A stretch of 64,000 nucleotides of DNA from Amyelois transitella. Its lineage: Eukaryota > Arthropoda > Insecta > Lepidoptera > Pyralidae. The notes below the pieces were generated by a model. The model searched no databases. It was not told the origin of the DNA and saw only the letters and a program-made list of their open reading frames with translations. The stretch's first letter is position 1; each line of letters begins with the position of its first letter. Location: NCBI RefSeq assembly GCF_032362555.1, contig NC_083516.1:1265001-1329000 (forward strand), read 5' to 3'. Positions 32,301 through 38,100 of this stretch are shown here, piece after piece. The position numbers and the translations under genes were made by a program.

Positions 32301-35187
32301 CATATCGTTTAATAATTGTCAAAACTAAGTTTACCCTTTTACCATATGTATGTATACTTATATAGATAAGAATGTTGTATTTGAGCGTGTGCCCCTCGCA
32401 GTGCCGTGTGGTTTCCGGCACCATTAAAAATAAAAAGAATAGGACCACTCCATCTCTTTCCCATAGATGTCGTAAAAGGCGACTAAGGGATAGGCTTACA
32501 AACTTGGGATTCTTTTTTTAGGCGATGGGCTAGCAACCTGTCACTATTTGAATCTCAATTCTATCACAAAGCCAAACAGCCGAACGTGGCCATTCAGTCT
32601 TCAAGACTGTTGGCTCTGTCTACCCCGCATGGGATATGGACGTGACCATATGTATGTATTGTTTATTATATAGATGAAAATGTTGTATTTGATGGCTGAA
32701 CGTGTCCATTCAGTCTTTGCAAGACTGTTGTCTCTGTCTACCCCGCAAGGGATATGGACGTGACCATATGTATGTATTGTTTATTATATAGATGAAAATG
32801 TTGTATTTGATGGTTGAACGTGTCCATTCAGTCTTTGCAAGACTGTTGGCTCTGTCTACCCCGCAAGGGATATGGACGTGACCATATGTATGTATTATAT
32901 ATTATATAGATGAGAATGTTGTATTTGATGGCTGAACGTGGCCATTCAGTCTTTGCAAGACTGTTGGCTCTGTCTACCCCGCATGGGATATGGACGTGAC
33001 CATATGTATGTATTATTTATTATATAGATGAAAATGTTGTATTTGATGGCTGAACGTGGCCATTCAGTCTTTGCAAGACCGTTGGCTCTGTCTACCCCGC
33101 ATGGGATATGGACGTGACCGTATGTATGTATTATTTATTATATAGATGAAAATGTTGTATTTGATGGCTGAACGTGGCCATTCAGTCTTTGCAAGACTGT
33201 TGTCTCTGTCTACCCCGCAAGGGCTACAGACGTGAGTATACATGTGTGCCCCCCGCAGCGCCCGCGGCGACAGCCTGGGCATCCCGCCCGGCTGGCTGTG
33301 CTACCTGGCGCCCGAGCTGGTGCGCGCGCTGCGCCCGCACGCCTCGCTGCACCTGCCCTTCTCCAAGCAGACCGACGTCTACGCGTTCGGGTGAGGCAGA
33401 CGGACATACATACAGATGAGGAGGAGGAGGAGGATACACATTTTGTAGCACCTTGTCATCCTACTATCCTACTACTATTATAAAGGCGAAAGTTTGTATG
33501 GATGTATGGATGTTTGTTACTCTTTCACGCAAAAACTACTGAACCGATTACCATGAAATTTGGTATGTAGGTAGCTGAAGACCCAGAATAACACATAGGC
33601 TACTTTTTATCCCAGAGTTCCCGCGGGATTGATAGGGTTTCCATGCGGACGAAGTCGCGGGCGGCCTCTAGTTTCTACATACACCAAAAGTACCCGAAAC
33701 CGCCGAGCTCGGTTGCGTGAAGAGAGTCATGAATGTGGATGAGGCGAAGGAAGTGTGCAGAGATCGTGGCAAGTGGAAAGAGGTAGTCTCTGCCTGCCCC
33801 TCCGGGGAAGAGGCGTGATTTTATGTATGTATGTATAGATACATACCATCACACCTGTTTCCCATTGGGGTTAGGCAGAGACTATGGAATTCCACTTGAT
33901 ATGATCCTTACAGACGCCTCCCGCTTCTTCCACGCTCATTACTCTTTTCATGCATATTCGAAGATTACGGGTGCTCCTAACATCTCCCTTTTTCAAGACA
34001 TTCGAAATTTGCTCCTTGAAAGTTTGACGAGGCCGGCCCTGTCTCAATTTTACAGTTAGCTCTGCCTTATAAATTCCTTCCGTTAGTCCGTCCTCATCCA
34101 TTCTCTCGTCATGTTCAAACCATCTCAACATTCTCTTTTCAATTTTGGTCACCACATCTTTCACTCCACACATTTCTCTTACATACATATTTCTAACTCG
34201 ATCTTTTAAGCTAACACCACACATACTTCGTAAAGCTCTCATTTCGACTCAATATGCTCGACATTTTTATGAAATTTCTTGAGAATCTGTCAAGCCGTTT
34301 CGGAGGAGTAGGTACGGGAACGAACATTTGTGACACGAGAACTTTATATATAAGAATATTTAATGTTTGGTTTCTCGCCTACAGGACGGTGTGGTACGAA
34401 ATACTTTGCAACGAGTTTCCCTTCAAGGGTCAGCCGCCCGAGGCCATCATCTGGCAGGTCGGGAAGGGCGTCAAACAGTCGCTGGCCAACATGCAGATTT
34501 CCAGGGATATCAAAGTTAGTTTTCATACATACATATAATCACGTCTATATCCCTTGCGGGGTAGACAGAGCTAACAGTCTTGAAGACTGATAGGCCACGT
34601 TCACCTATTTGGCTTTAAGATAGAATTGAGATTCAAATAGTGACAGGTTGCTTGCCCATCGCCTAAAAGAAGAATCCCAAGTTTATAAGCCTACCCCTTA
34701 CTCGCCTTTTACGACATCCATGGGAGAGAGATGCAGTGGTCCTATTCTTTTTTTTCTATTGGTGCCGGGAACCACACGGCACGGCAAGTAAGTTTATGTA
34801 CTATATGTACTCATCTTTTGGCAGATGTTTATTTATTCCAAATTTTATTGCACAAAAAATAATGTACAAAAGGCGCACCTGTTATGTTATAAGTCGCCAT
34901 TACTGGTATATGTGGTTCGATTAAAGTCAGCAAAAGCTGTAGAAATAATCATATAAATGGTGATTACTTTTAGTTTTAGTGTTGCTGTTCATATTCGTTG
35001 ACCTATTCTAATATTAAACAACACTACTCCACAGGACATCCTGATGCAGTGCTGGTCGTACCGCGCGTCAGAACGGCCGGACTTCCCCCACATATTCAGT
35101 ATGGTGGTGAAGCTACCACAGAAGAAACTAGCGCGCTCCCCCTCGCACCCCGTGCAGTTGTCGCGATCTGCCGACTCTGTGTTCTGA
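4072..35187 (+). CDS. ksr: Kinase suppressor of Ras (KSR), complete, 18 exons
   Basis: Scaffold/pseudokinase that brings RAF, MEK and ERK together in RAS-MAPK signalling. Exons: 4072-4224, 6404-6541, 7435-7573, 8217-8387, 8913-9042, 10902-10992, 11311-11489, 12365-12447, 14165-14283, 14935-15067, 17046-17168, 17690-17808, 24622-24798, 26229-26414, 27122-27255, 33259-33390, 34385-34514, 35035-35187. They sum to 2490 nt (829 aa plus TGA), all phases agree, and all introns are GT-AG. An in-frame TGA at 4051-4053 precedes the ATG. Order: coiled-coil/SAM-like CA1 (1-143), Pro/Ser/Arg-rich linker, C1 zinc finger (298-344), Ser/His-rich region with FHFP ERK-docking motif (442-445), kinase domain (about 536-800). 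Glycine loop GTGRFGTV is 546-553, VAVK lysine K565, HKD 659-661, DFG 678-680, APE 709-711. HKD in place of HRD is typical of KSR. Exons 4, 5 and 14 have unusual donors (GTCGGT, GTCAGT, GTCGGT). Confidence 0.93.
8095..8195 (-). repeat. LINE 3' end (family B) touching ksr exon 4 acceptor region
   Basis: Matches the family B terminus (cacgcctcttt.ccggaggggtaggcag, then cttgccacgatccctgc). Ends about 20 bp before exon 4, so much of the intronic sequence just upstream of that acceptor derives from it. Confidence 0.75.
8600..8854 (-). repeat. SINE-like family A, near-full copy in ksr intron 4
   Basis: Reference description of the family: about 250 bp, starts gtgccgtgtggttcccggcac, contains aataggaccactcc and gatgtcgtaaaaggcgac, and ends gatatagacgtgattatatg followed by (tatg)n. 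The tetranucleotide tail and variable 5' ends suggest retroposition. The start resembles a pol III B box (ggttcccggcacc), which is inference. I count about 30 complete or partial copies in the window, in both orientations. Confidence 0.85.
9055..9190 (-). repeat. LINE 3' end (family B) just after ksr exon 5
   Basis: Starts with (catacata) 12 bp after the exon 5 donor, contains cacgcctctttcccggaggg and ends at catgcaagctcgg. Confidence 0.8.
9868..10070 (+). repeat. Family E repeat, copy 1
   Basis: tcctactactattataaagg to gcgggcggcctctagt. Nearly identical to 33465-33673 and without coding capacity; immediately followed by family C here. Confidence 0.85.
10074..10855 (+). repeat. Family C lepidopteran repeat, long copy (ksr intron 5)
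   Basis: Begins ctagctgtgcccgcgacttc and ends aaactcttcagctttataat.attagtatagat, both recurrent in this window. Shorter copies at 26592-26870 and 56097-56360, and a reverse partial at 62990-63110. No coding capacity; class (SINE, Helitron or LINE end) is not decided from sequence. Confidence 0.75.
11018..11225 (-). repeat. Family D repeat, ksr intron 6
   Basis: Minus sense shows gaaaatgctgcagtgtagtt and ends ccttgtatccaattttgaaaataaa. Other copies: about 1815-2005, 50985-51185 and 54255-54450, all plus sense. The shared end with an AATAAA-like tract suggests a LINE 3' UTR or SINE. Confidence 0.75.
11311..12447 (+). CDS. ksr: ksr exons 7-8: C1 zinc-finger
   Basis: Exon 7 (11311-11489) and exon 8 (12365-12447) together encode the atypical C1 domain. 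Ligands fit H-x11-C-x2-C-x11-C-x2-C-x4-H-x2-C-x7-C: H298, C310, C313, C325, C328, H333, C336, C344. The exon 7/8 junction falls inside R334, between H333 and C336. Only the authentic donor at 11490 gives a complete domain, because reading past it meets TGA at once (CAC AGG TGA). The intron begins with six further copies of the exon tail and donor. A CAG repeat at the acceptor leaves a one-codon ambiguity (start 11311 or 11314). Confidence 0.88.
11410..12248 (+). repeat. Tandem array 1: exon-7 tail + 5' splice site, 117 bp x 7.2
   Basis: The unit is the last 80 bp of ksr exon 7 (codons A308 to H333 plus two bases) followed by the first 37 bp of the intron. Units start at 11410 (the real exon), 11527, 11644, 11761, 11878, 11995 and 12112, with a 20 bp partial unit at 12229. 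Donor GTGAGG recurs at 11490, 11607, 11724, 11841, 11958, 12075 and 12192. Copies are nearly identical; I see one substitution in unit 7 (GGG to GGC) and one in the partial unit. The junction has short homology: ACATGATC precedes GCC in the exon and ACATGAT precedes it in the copies. The array runs straight into a SINE-like tail. Confidence 0.95.
12471..12720 (+). repeat. SINE-like family A, full copy in ksr intron 8
   Basis: Begins gtgaccgtgtggttcccggc and ends gacgtgaccgtatgtatgta. Starts 23 bp after the exon 8 donor. Confidence 0.85.
14935..15067 (+). CDS. ksr: ksr exon 10: Ser/His-rich segment ending in FxFP motif
   Basis: Encodes residues 402-445, low-complexity Ser/Pro/His sequence ending KQQFHFP. 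FxFP is the DEF-type ERK docking motif known from KSR proteins and sits here at the very 3' end of the exon. The exon starts in phase 0 after exon 9 and ends one base into a codon, completed by exon 11. The 3' half of this exon is amplified downstream. Confidence 0.85.
14971..16110 (+). repeat. Tandem array 2: exon-10 tail + 5' splice site, 7 units
   Basis: Each unit has the 3' part of ksr exon 10, the donor (CCCAG|GTA) and about 85-100 bp of intron. Donors lie at 15068, 15254, 15445, 15629, 15783, 15937 and 16085. Unit spacing falls from about 186 to about 150 bp. The last three units share an internal deletion in the coding-derived part and a different spacer (tcgacagatgag), so the array has evolved in two steps. 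The FHFP-coding end is kept in six units; the fourth would read FNFP. No unit after the first retains the exon 10 acceptor. Confidence 0.93.
16134..16360 (+). repeat. SINE-like family A, 5'-truncated, ksr intron 10
   Basis: Follows array 2 after about 25 bp. Its 3' tail is (catacata)n and joins a reverse LINE end (family B) at about 16390. Confidence 0.8.
16390..16670 (-). repeat. LINE 3' end (family B), longest of this type
   Basis: Extends beyond the common end through sequences that in minus sense encode the C-terminus of a LINE polyprotein ([15 protein letters not shown], then CMKR.M.VDE). Diverged and not open. Confidence 0.65.
16674..16997 (-). mobile_element. Non-autonomous element with CAGGGTGA ends and TA flanks
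   Basis: About 325 bp, starts CAGGGTGA and ends TCACCCTG, with TA on both sides, as in Tc1/mariner-type insertions. No coding capacity. A longer relative in opposite orientation at 27306-32233 is split by the Copia insertion. The two share the end segments but differ in the middle, so this copy looks internally deleted. Superfamily assignment is inferred only from the ends. Confidence 0.65.
17193..17525 (+). repeat. SINE-like family A with internal insertion, ksr intron 11
   Basis: Begins gtgccgtgtggttcacggca 24 bp after the exon 11 donor, then about 80 bp of unrelated sequence, then resumes at aataggaccactcc. Confidence 0.75.
17906..18157 (+). repeat. SINE-like family A, full copy, ksr intron 12
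   Basis: Complete from gtgccgtgtagttcccggcac to gacgtgattatatg. Confidence 0.85.
18561..18720 (+). repeat. DIRS left inverted terminal repeat
   Basis: Reverse complement of 23157-23320, with no mismatch that I could see over most of its length. It includes a GC-rich stretch around ggagtggaggggggg. The first 20 or so bases (ttattcgagacctatag) also recur in the internal complementary region. Confidence 0.9.
18800..20143 (+). CDS. DIRS gag-like ORF1
   Basis: Intact 447-codon frame, starting 80 bp after the left repeat. The N-terminal third is basic and very Ser-rich ([19 protein letters not shown]), followed by a Lys/Asn-rich region with the segment [16 protein letters not shown]. The C-terminus is basic. 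ORF1 of DIRS elements is taken to be a nucleocapsid-like protein; I see no zinc knuckle. It overlaps the start of the RT frame, as is usual in this order of elements. Confidence 0.75.
   Translation: MLLCMSAEDLQNCLHKASPAEGNSLKFPTEGIFMMKKSPDKDERNRRERSTSSSSTSSSSSSSSSDRLRSRHKARTRGHKRTHSGGDRRLDILTSQVSDILNYIRQTDSTFAKKQRRSISDSDSNDSNISFHPTDNLKSSLFADEPLVNKPRPSKTFEFNVNTNLKEPNVENALENRLNLLNKLHHFNTNEWDRVRYVETEKKYLAKPGFYEIDVNTEVRYFDPNSSWLKSLDRSLGAMTHALIQQNENLKNNLQELIEWSSLPNRNLDANTLFDKINSLFSDKSAYVKVSEDILQLVCGRRADVIQKRRDSVLSSIKDRFIKEDIRKIPPTNSQLFNPDMLSSFLQKVGGTNKIFVSNKRSAEEPIMSMRNRTDYSQNKRSQRSFNRQEQNLDNVPSTSTGYRGLSTKTGKYQNSKANKSGTNSKHCTNTKKSTENSNRRYSNFRK
19845..21261 (+). pseudogene. DIRS reverse transcriptase with frameshift
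   Basis: RT similarity starts near 20150 ([11 protein letters not shown]) in one frame, with RT motif A ([12 protein letters not shown]) and motif B ([13 protein letters not shown]). Near 20671 the frame changes. Downstream, [12 protein letters not shown], equivalent to the catalytic xxDD box, is in the next frame and continues to 21261 through the start of RNase H ([13 protein letters not shown]). A one-base indel therefore separates the two catalytic halves. The annotated start at 19845 is only the first ATG of the open frame and lies inside ORF1. Confidence 0.8.
21268..21327. repeat. Perfect hairpin inside DIRS, 27 bp arms
   Basis: 21268-21294 is the exact reverse complement of 21301-21327, with a 6-base spacer (tgccaa). 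It sits where the RNase H core should be. Confidence 0.95.
21317..21748 (+). CDS. DIRS domain following RNase H
   Basis: A 143-codon frame containing [18 protein letters not shown] and [17 protein letters not shown], the conserved block found after RNase H in DIRS pol, often called methyltransferase-like. The RNase H core expected before it is missing. The frame instead begins beside a perfect 27 bp-arm palindrome (21268-21327), so a deletion with local inversion is likely. Confidence 0.6.
   Translation: MSAVTQTLKMFNRYGRPQIDLFASANAHVLACYASRNYEDSSAIFHDAFSRKWNFQLAWVFPPPHLVPRVLAHMNQAKGMYIIIAPRWHKVYWRPDLKSRAVRAPFTITNLQHRLTDTRTRLPPPRVAEICLEAWLVKGGAIN
21700..22693 (+). pseudogene. DIRS tyrosine recombinase with frameshift
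   Basis: The N-terminal SAM-like part ([14 protein letters not shown]) and the first catalytic Arg ([13 protein letters not shown]) are in the frame ending at 22335. The box-II part ([13 protein letters not shown]) and the terminal Tyr region ([15 protein letters not shown]) are in another frame ending at 22693. The switch is near 22318. DIRS recombinases insert circular cDNA; a one-base indel breaks this one. Confidence 0.78.
23002..23112 (+). repeat. DIRS internal complementary region
   Basis: Contains the reverse complement of the left terminus (ending agcatataat) fused to the reverse complement of the right terminus (starting atacctgttttacc). In DIRS1 replication models this segment templates circle closure. 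Its sequence fixes the outer ends of the element at about 18543 and 23361. Confidence 0.85.
23157..23320 (-). repeat. DIRS right inverted terminal repeat
   Basis: Mirror of the left repeat. The right end continues into a unique extension to about 23361 (ggtaaaacaggtat), which the internal complementary region also copies. Confidence 0.88.
23566..23795. repeat. Imperfect 230 bp foldback structure
   Basis: Left arm about 23566-23670 and right arm about 23696-23795 are inverted copies at roughly 85-90% by eye. Both contain gacgtttcgacagagt and tcacaggatat, with family A ends (cacgtctatatc) nearest the centre. Lies 200 bp right of the DIRS element. Confidence 0.75.
24311..24543 (-). repeat. SINE-like family A, reverse copy before ksr exon 13
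   Basis: Starts tacatacatattgtcaag; ends in a diverged 5' part (cccggcgccc), 79 bp before exon 13. Confidence 0.75.
24622..35187 (+). CDS. ksr: ksr exons 13-18: (pseudo)kinase domain
   Basis: Exon 13 carries the glycine-rich loop and the VAVK lysine K565. Invertebrate KSRs keep this lysine, whereas vertebrate KSR1/2 have arginine. Exon 14 covers the N-lobe and hinge. Exon 15 carries HKDLKTKN and DFG, exon 16 the activation segment and APE, and exons 17-18 the C-lobe, with [11 protein letters not shown] and QCW...RPDFPHIF. The C-terminus ends RSADSVF. All six join in frame across introns of up to 6.0 kb that hold the Copia element and a SINE-derived array. Confidence 0.9.
25640..25790 (+). 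repeat. LINE 3' end (family B), forward, ksr intron 13
   Basis: Reads gagagttatgaatgtggatg and ends gaaagaggcgtgatttta(tg)n. Confidence 0.75.
26592..26870 (+). repeat. Family C repeat, ksr intron 14
   Basis: ctagctgttcccgcgacttc to attagtatagat. Directly followed by family A in reverse. Confidence 0.8.
26872..27091 (-). repeat. SINE-like family A, reverse copy before ksr exon 15
   Basis: Ends accacacggca 30 bp before exon 15, directly abutting a family C copy at its left. Confidence 0.8.
27630..27815 (-). repeat. Copia 3' LTR
   Basis: 186 bp, TG...CA ends in the plus reading, preceded by CTAAT. A purine run (ggtgggca in minus sense) directly precedes it and is the likely polypurine tract. 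Confidence 0.93.
27965..31885 (-). CDS. Copia Gag-Pol polyprotein, intact
   Basis: A 1306-codon frame in the order gag, protease, integrase, RT, RNase H. Visible motifs: zinc knuckle [14 protein letters not shown] (about residue 240), protease WYIDSGAS, integrase zinc finger (HQRMAHLNF...CEPCQKGK) and core with [11 protein letters not shown] with YVDDGLII, RNase H with EGYSDSDYA. Integrase before RT is diagnostic of Ty1/Copia. The natural start may be one of the internal Met codons near residues 24-31 ([13 protein letters not shown]), because the first 23 residues do not resemble Copia gag. No stop or frameshift is seen. Confidence 0.93.
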   Translation of the reverse strand: MYNLQLPTRESLFFSYFKIIIIIMNNNNNIMSIPKLTGRDNWATWSFAVKAYLQHEDLYDCILKEPIPNDSKSIKIDVKAKSKLILLVEPILYVHIQDATNAKQVWDNLTKAFEDSGLTRKVGLLKDLINTTLETSETVEAYVNKIMSSAHKLRNIHFNVDDEWLGTLMLAGLPDSYKPMIMGIESSGVKISADLIKTKLLQEIKSTDTDTSALYTKHAKFNKHYNSQQGHNKGPRCFNCNRYGHLSKNCRLKKNKKEEQSNKNSGYVAVFSATAKNDDGWYIDSGASMHMSLRQDWLYDEVPPPITSIRIANDKMLPVKSCGKIDLRVVAADGKSQVIQVKNVLYVPELATNLLSVSQLIKNGCSIQFTNYGCKIFNNKNYEVATANLIHNMYRLNTITIPAYSCKGNESDFVLWHQRMAHLNFNDFNKLAGSTDGVKLVQNKDKIICEPCQKGKQSRLPFPTEGSRAKKPLELIHSDICGPLEVKSLGKARYFLTFTDDYTRKVYVYFLHNKSDVFLKFKEYKALVENQLNSSIKCLRTDNGKEYLSKEFSDYLKKAGIIHQTSNTYTPQQNGLAERMNRTLMERARCMLINSNLQKQYWAEAVATAAYITNRCPTRALSYATPEEVWSGRKPDVSHLKVFGCEAMVKVPKEKLHKLDPKASKMTFIGYCDTTKGYKLINPKTHKVIISRDVVFMENSTKQDYSVMPLSTVENNNEPTIIRDLHENEQSNAKTDDKSMLMDSDDSFHSDNSCDDSSLYIPETNIELDEPSNIITRSRRLKQENNTYLCKGGILEDHDVPLTYVEAISSSNSDKWKQSIKEELKAHELNNTWTLMEKPPKSKTIGSKWVFRIKDGPSGLVYKSRLCAKGCSQNYEIDYTETFSPTIRYDSVRILLSEVCQHNLEMMQFDVKTAFLYGDIVEDIYMKVPEGIDAPPNHVCKLNKSLYGLKQAPRCWNNKFTSVINKFGFSNSHSDQCVYTGCVDGTIVYLLLYVDDGLIISKKKNVISKVLDDLKENFEIKTMEPRTFVGLQIERSEKHIFVHQKKYIEKLLFKFNMNDANGNSIPVDPHTTLEKRKIAPEENIPFREAVGSLMHLAIVSRPDIMFGVSLLSRFLDSYDNTHWAAVKRMLRYLKETKEYGILYTSMSNNTVEGYSDSDYATDNDTRRSTTGYVFIKNGAAITWASQRQQCIALSTTEAEFMAACSATKEALWIKRLLLDISAYNQNSICLCVDNQSTISVIKNTDFHKRCKHIDVKYKFIKEKFQEKEIDVKYLCTSEQCADMFTKPLPRGKFQYHRDKIGVTYIK
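31971..32156 (-). repeat. Copia 5' LTR
   Basis: 186 bp, matches the other LTR at every base I compared. Followed on the right by CTAAT. The primer site is immediately to its left in plus coordinates. Confidence 0.93.
32402..32660 (+). repeat. SINE-like family A, founder of array 3
   Basis: Starts tgccgtgtggtttccggcac immediately after cag at 32399-32401. Its 3' third is the amplified unit of array 3. Confidence 0.85.
32582..33240 (+). repeat. Tandem array 3: SINE tail plus flank, about 118 bp x 6
   Basis: Units begin (gaacgtg) at 32582, 32698, 32816, 32934, 33052 and 33170. Each comprises the last 70 or so bases of SINE-like family A followed by about 45 bp resembling the host sequence left of the SINE (tatatagat, atgttgtatttga). 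The array ends 18 bp before exon 16 of ksr. The sequence left of the SINE ends gtgtgcccctcgcag (to 32401), almost the same as the real exon 16 acceptor tract (to 33258). This suggests a target-site duplication that included the splice acceptor. Confidence 0.85.
33465..33673 (+). repeat. Family E repeat, copy 2
   Basis: Second copy, in ksr intron 16, about 75 bp after exon 16. Has a duplicated atggatgt and three extra bases (tac) relative to copy 1. Confidence 0.85.
33685..34245. mobile_element. Two LINE C-terminal fragments, head to head
   Basis: 33685-33838 is a forward family B end. 33840-34245 is a longer reverse piece whose minus-strand frame (34242-33871, 123 codons) reads like the tail of a non-LTR polyprotein: [34 protein letters not shown] and [11 protein letters not shown]. 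This tail is typical of RTE-like elements in insects; the clade is not certain. It lies in ksr intron 16. Confidence 0.7.
34525..34782 (-). repeat. SINE-like family A, reverse copy after ksr exon 17
   Basis: Begins about 10 bp after the exon 17 donor. Complete to the accacacggcac end. Confidence 0.85.
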
Positions 35188-38100
35188 AAAAGACTGATCA
35201 GCGCCGGGTTGGTGCCGGAGCGGTGTGAGAAGAAATCTTGTGATTTGCAAGTTTTTGGTGGCAGCAGTGGGATCATGTATGATGGAACTGCAGTGCAATA
35301 GTCATATGAAACTAGTTTACAGCCAGTCGTCGGTGTGACGGTGGGAAGAACTGTGTAATGGGCAGTTTAGTGACGATGAAGTATTAAAGAGCAGTGTGTG
35401 ATGAGTGTGTCGACAAAATTTCAAGATTTAATAGAATTATCAATTAAGTGATGGGGTCGTTTAACGATTAATGAACAATGGGGCTGGTAAATAGCTTTTA
35501 TAAGGAATATATCCTTCTATCACTCTTTGGTTCGATAGAAAGCCCTTAAGTGACATATGATTTATCGAAAATTTGTGAAAAGACCTGGTTGTAAAGGGAA
35601 TGAATAAACATCCTTAAAGATTTGAGGAACCAGTTTTGACTTACTGACTGCAGAACAATTTGTGGGAATTTCTCACTATATGTTATGATAGTGATTAAAA
35701 TATCAAAATTGTTGATTGCCAAGTGAAATTGAGAAGAAAATATTGTCAGATTTTAATCCTTTTTAGATGATGAAGCATTAAGAAAAATTATATGCTACAA
35801 TGTAAATTGTAATATACTGATACTGTAAAGTATAATTTTAGTTATTTGTTATGCGAATAAAACATATGTTTTAAAACATATTCATGTATTGGCTAATCTT
35901 CCCAATTTTAAATGAAATTTAATTAAATATTGTATTCAATACTAAGTGTAAAAATTAATTTATCGAATTTGGGTAAATTAAATTATATTAAAAAAGAATT
36001 AATTAATTTTATATAACCTCTTTGTCAAATTTTTGTTTCAATATTGTTTTTTTTTTATCAGTGTTGATACAACATGTAATCTTAAATATAAATAAATAGA
36101 TATTGTAAGTGAACTTGATCTCTGTTTAATCGATAGATTATATTTTCGTATTTTGATGATGACGTGAAAGTAGATTTGTTGATGATGTTGTAAATAATGT
36201 ACAGTGTTACGAAACGATGCTGTGATTGCGATCGGCGCCGCCGAGCTGCCCCATTGCAAAGCGGACTATAAATAAATTATAAGACTTTTAATAAACTTAA
36301 TTTTTATGATTTTTTTTTGTGGCACAATATTTTTGAGGTATATTAACTATATACTTTTCTAACGTTAGATATGAAATTATAAGTTTTATTGAAATAAAAA
36401 ATTTAATGTAAATTATAATGCAATAATATTAAAAGTATGGTAAAACAAGTGTAATACACTAAACAAGACCATACACTTAGCCATTTCCAGCATGCAAAAT
36501 GTTGATATAATTTAAAAGTCATTGATGTCTGTTTCCGATGCAAGCATTGGACTACAGAGCCAATATCTTCTGATTCCCAGTTCATACAGAACAAAGTTAC
36601 ACGGGTCAAATATCTCTGCAGGACACTATATGTAAAAAAAATCCGCTTTGCCTTTGGCGCAGCGAGACGCGCATAACTCTCGCCTGTATAGTAAAAAAAA
36701 ACTTCATGTTCTTGTCTATTCTATATAAAAAAATATCTTATTATTTATTAGAGTACAAAAATAATGGACTGCTATTAAAACTTAAATGTAATCAATTATA
36801 ACAGATTCATACCTAGGTTACACGCGCTTAGTATTTTTATTTGTTGGCTGAAAATATTGAATATAAAAATAATATGTGTACCATTTTTTCTGCTATGAAA
36901 AAAGGACTAACACACCTTAGGAAATATATTATGTATGTTGATTTTATATGCTGCCTTAACTAAATTCTGTTTCTACTATACCTGTGTTTTTTGGTAAATG
37001 TTTTTTGGCCTACAGTGAGACGATTTCAGTCATTTAGATAATACCTCTTAATATTTACATATTTCCAAACTGAAAATTATAAATGGGCGCATATGAAATA
37101 CATAACTATTATAAATCTAGACGGAAGACAAATGCCTAATTCAATAATGAAAAACAAAATGCCTAAAAAGTCCGTGTAAACTAGGTATTTCAGAATTTAA
37201 ATTACCTCAGTCTGTATAGATAGTGGATGTAAAACAAGAATTTATGTCTTAATAATTAGGTTAAGAGTTGACATTTTAATAACTTTCTCTTAATACAGGA
37301 ATCATTTCAATTTTCAAAATCAATTAACCAGTACAGTCAACCACACATCAACCTACCCAAGTTCACTGCAAATTCGCCTCTATTACCGCGTCATAGAAAT
37401 GCAGGGTAACTTGATATGCGGTTGACTGTACTGTAAAATACATAAATATTTTCTTCAAACTTTTATTGTAATTGCATTGACTCGCATGACCAGTTCAAAT
37501 CTGCAACTTAAATTATTTAAATCTATCCAAATTATTCAAATACAGTATTACGAATGCCTCAAGATGAAGAACCTATTTTACGCATATTTTGGGTATAAGA
37601 AGATAACAAAACGCAAAATGAGGCCAACGTATGAAAACCATGTTTTTTTTTAATTTCGCGAATGTTGTCCCTACATGCTAAGTACAAGTATTTTTGGAGG
37701 TATTGATTCAGTAATACATGAAAGGCTTTCTCAATAATATTTAATGAAATTAAAAAAAAAAAAAAAAATTCAAAATTCGTTTATTCAGTAAAACAGTTTT
37801 ACAAAGCCAGTTGTTGAAATATGAAATATTGATTTTCCACATAATTGTGGAATATTTTTTTTATAGATGTACTTCGGGAATAGTTATTCAGTATTCTTGT
37901 GTAATAGATTCAATGAAAAACAGGGTTTTCTTTAATTAATTTTACTATTTGTTTGTACCTAACTTTTTTTTTTCAAATTACCTTTCTTTTCTGTTAAGAC
38001 CACCTTTGTATTACCAAATTCATTTTTATTATGTTTTCATGAAGTTATATTTTATTTTTCTGAATTCACCGCTTACCTAATTATAATATAAATCGCCTTT

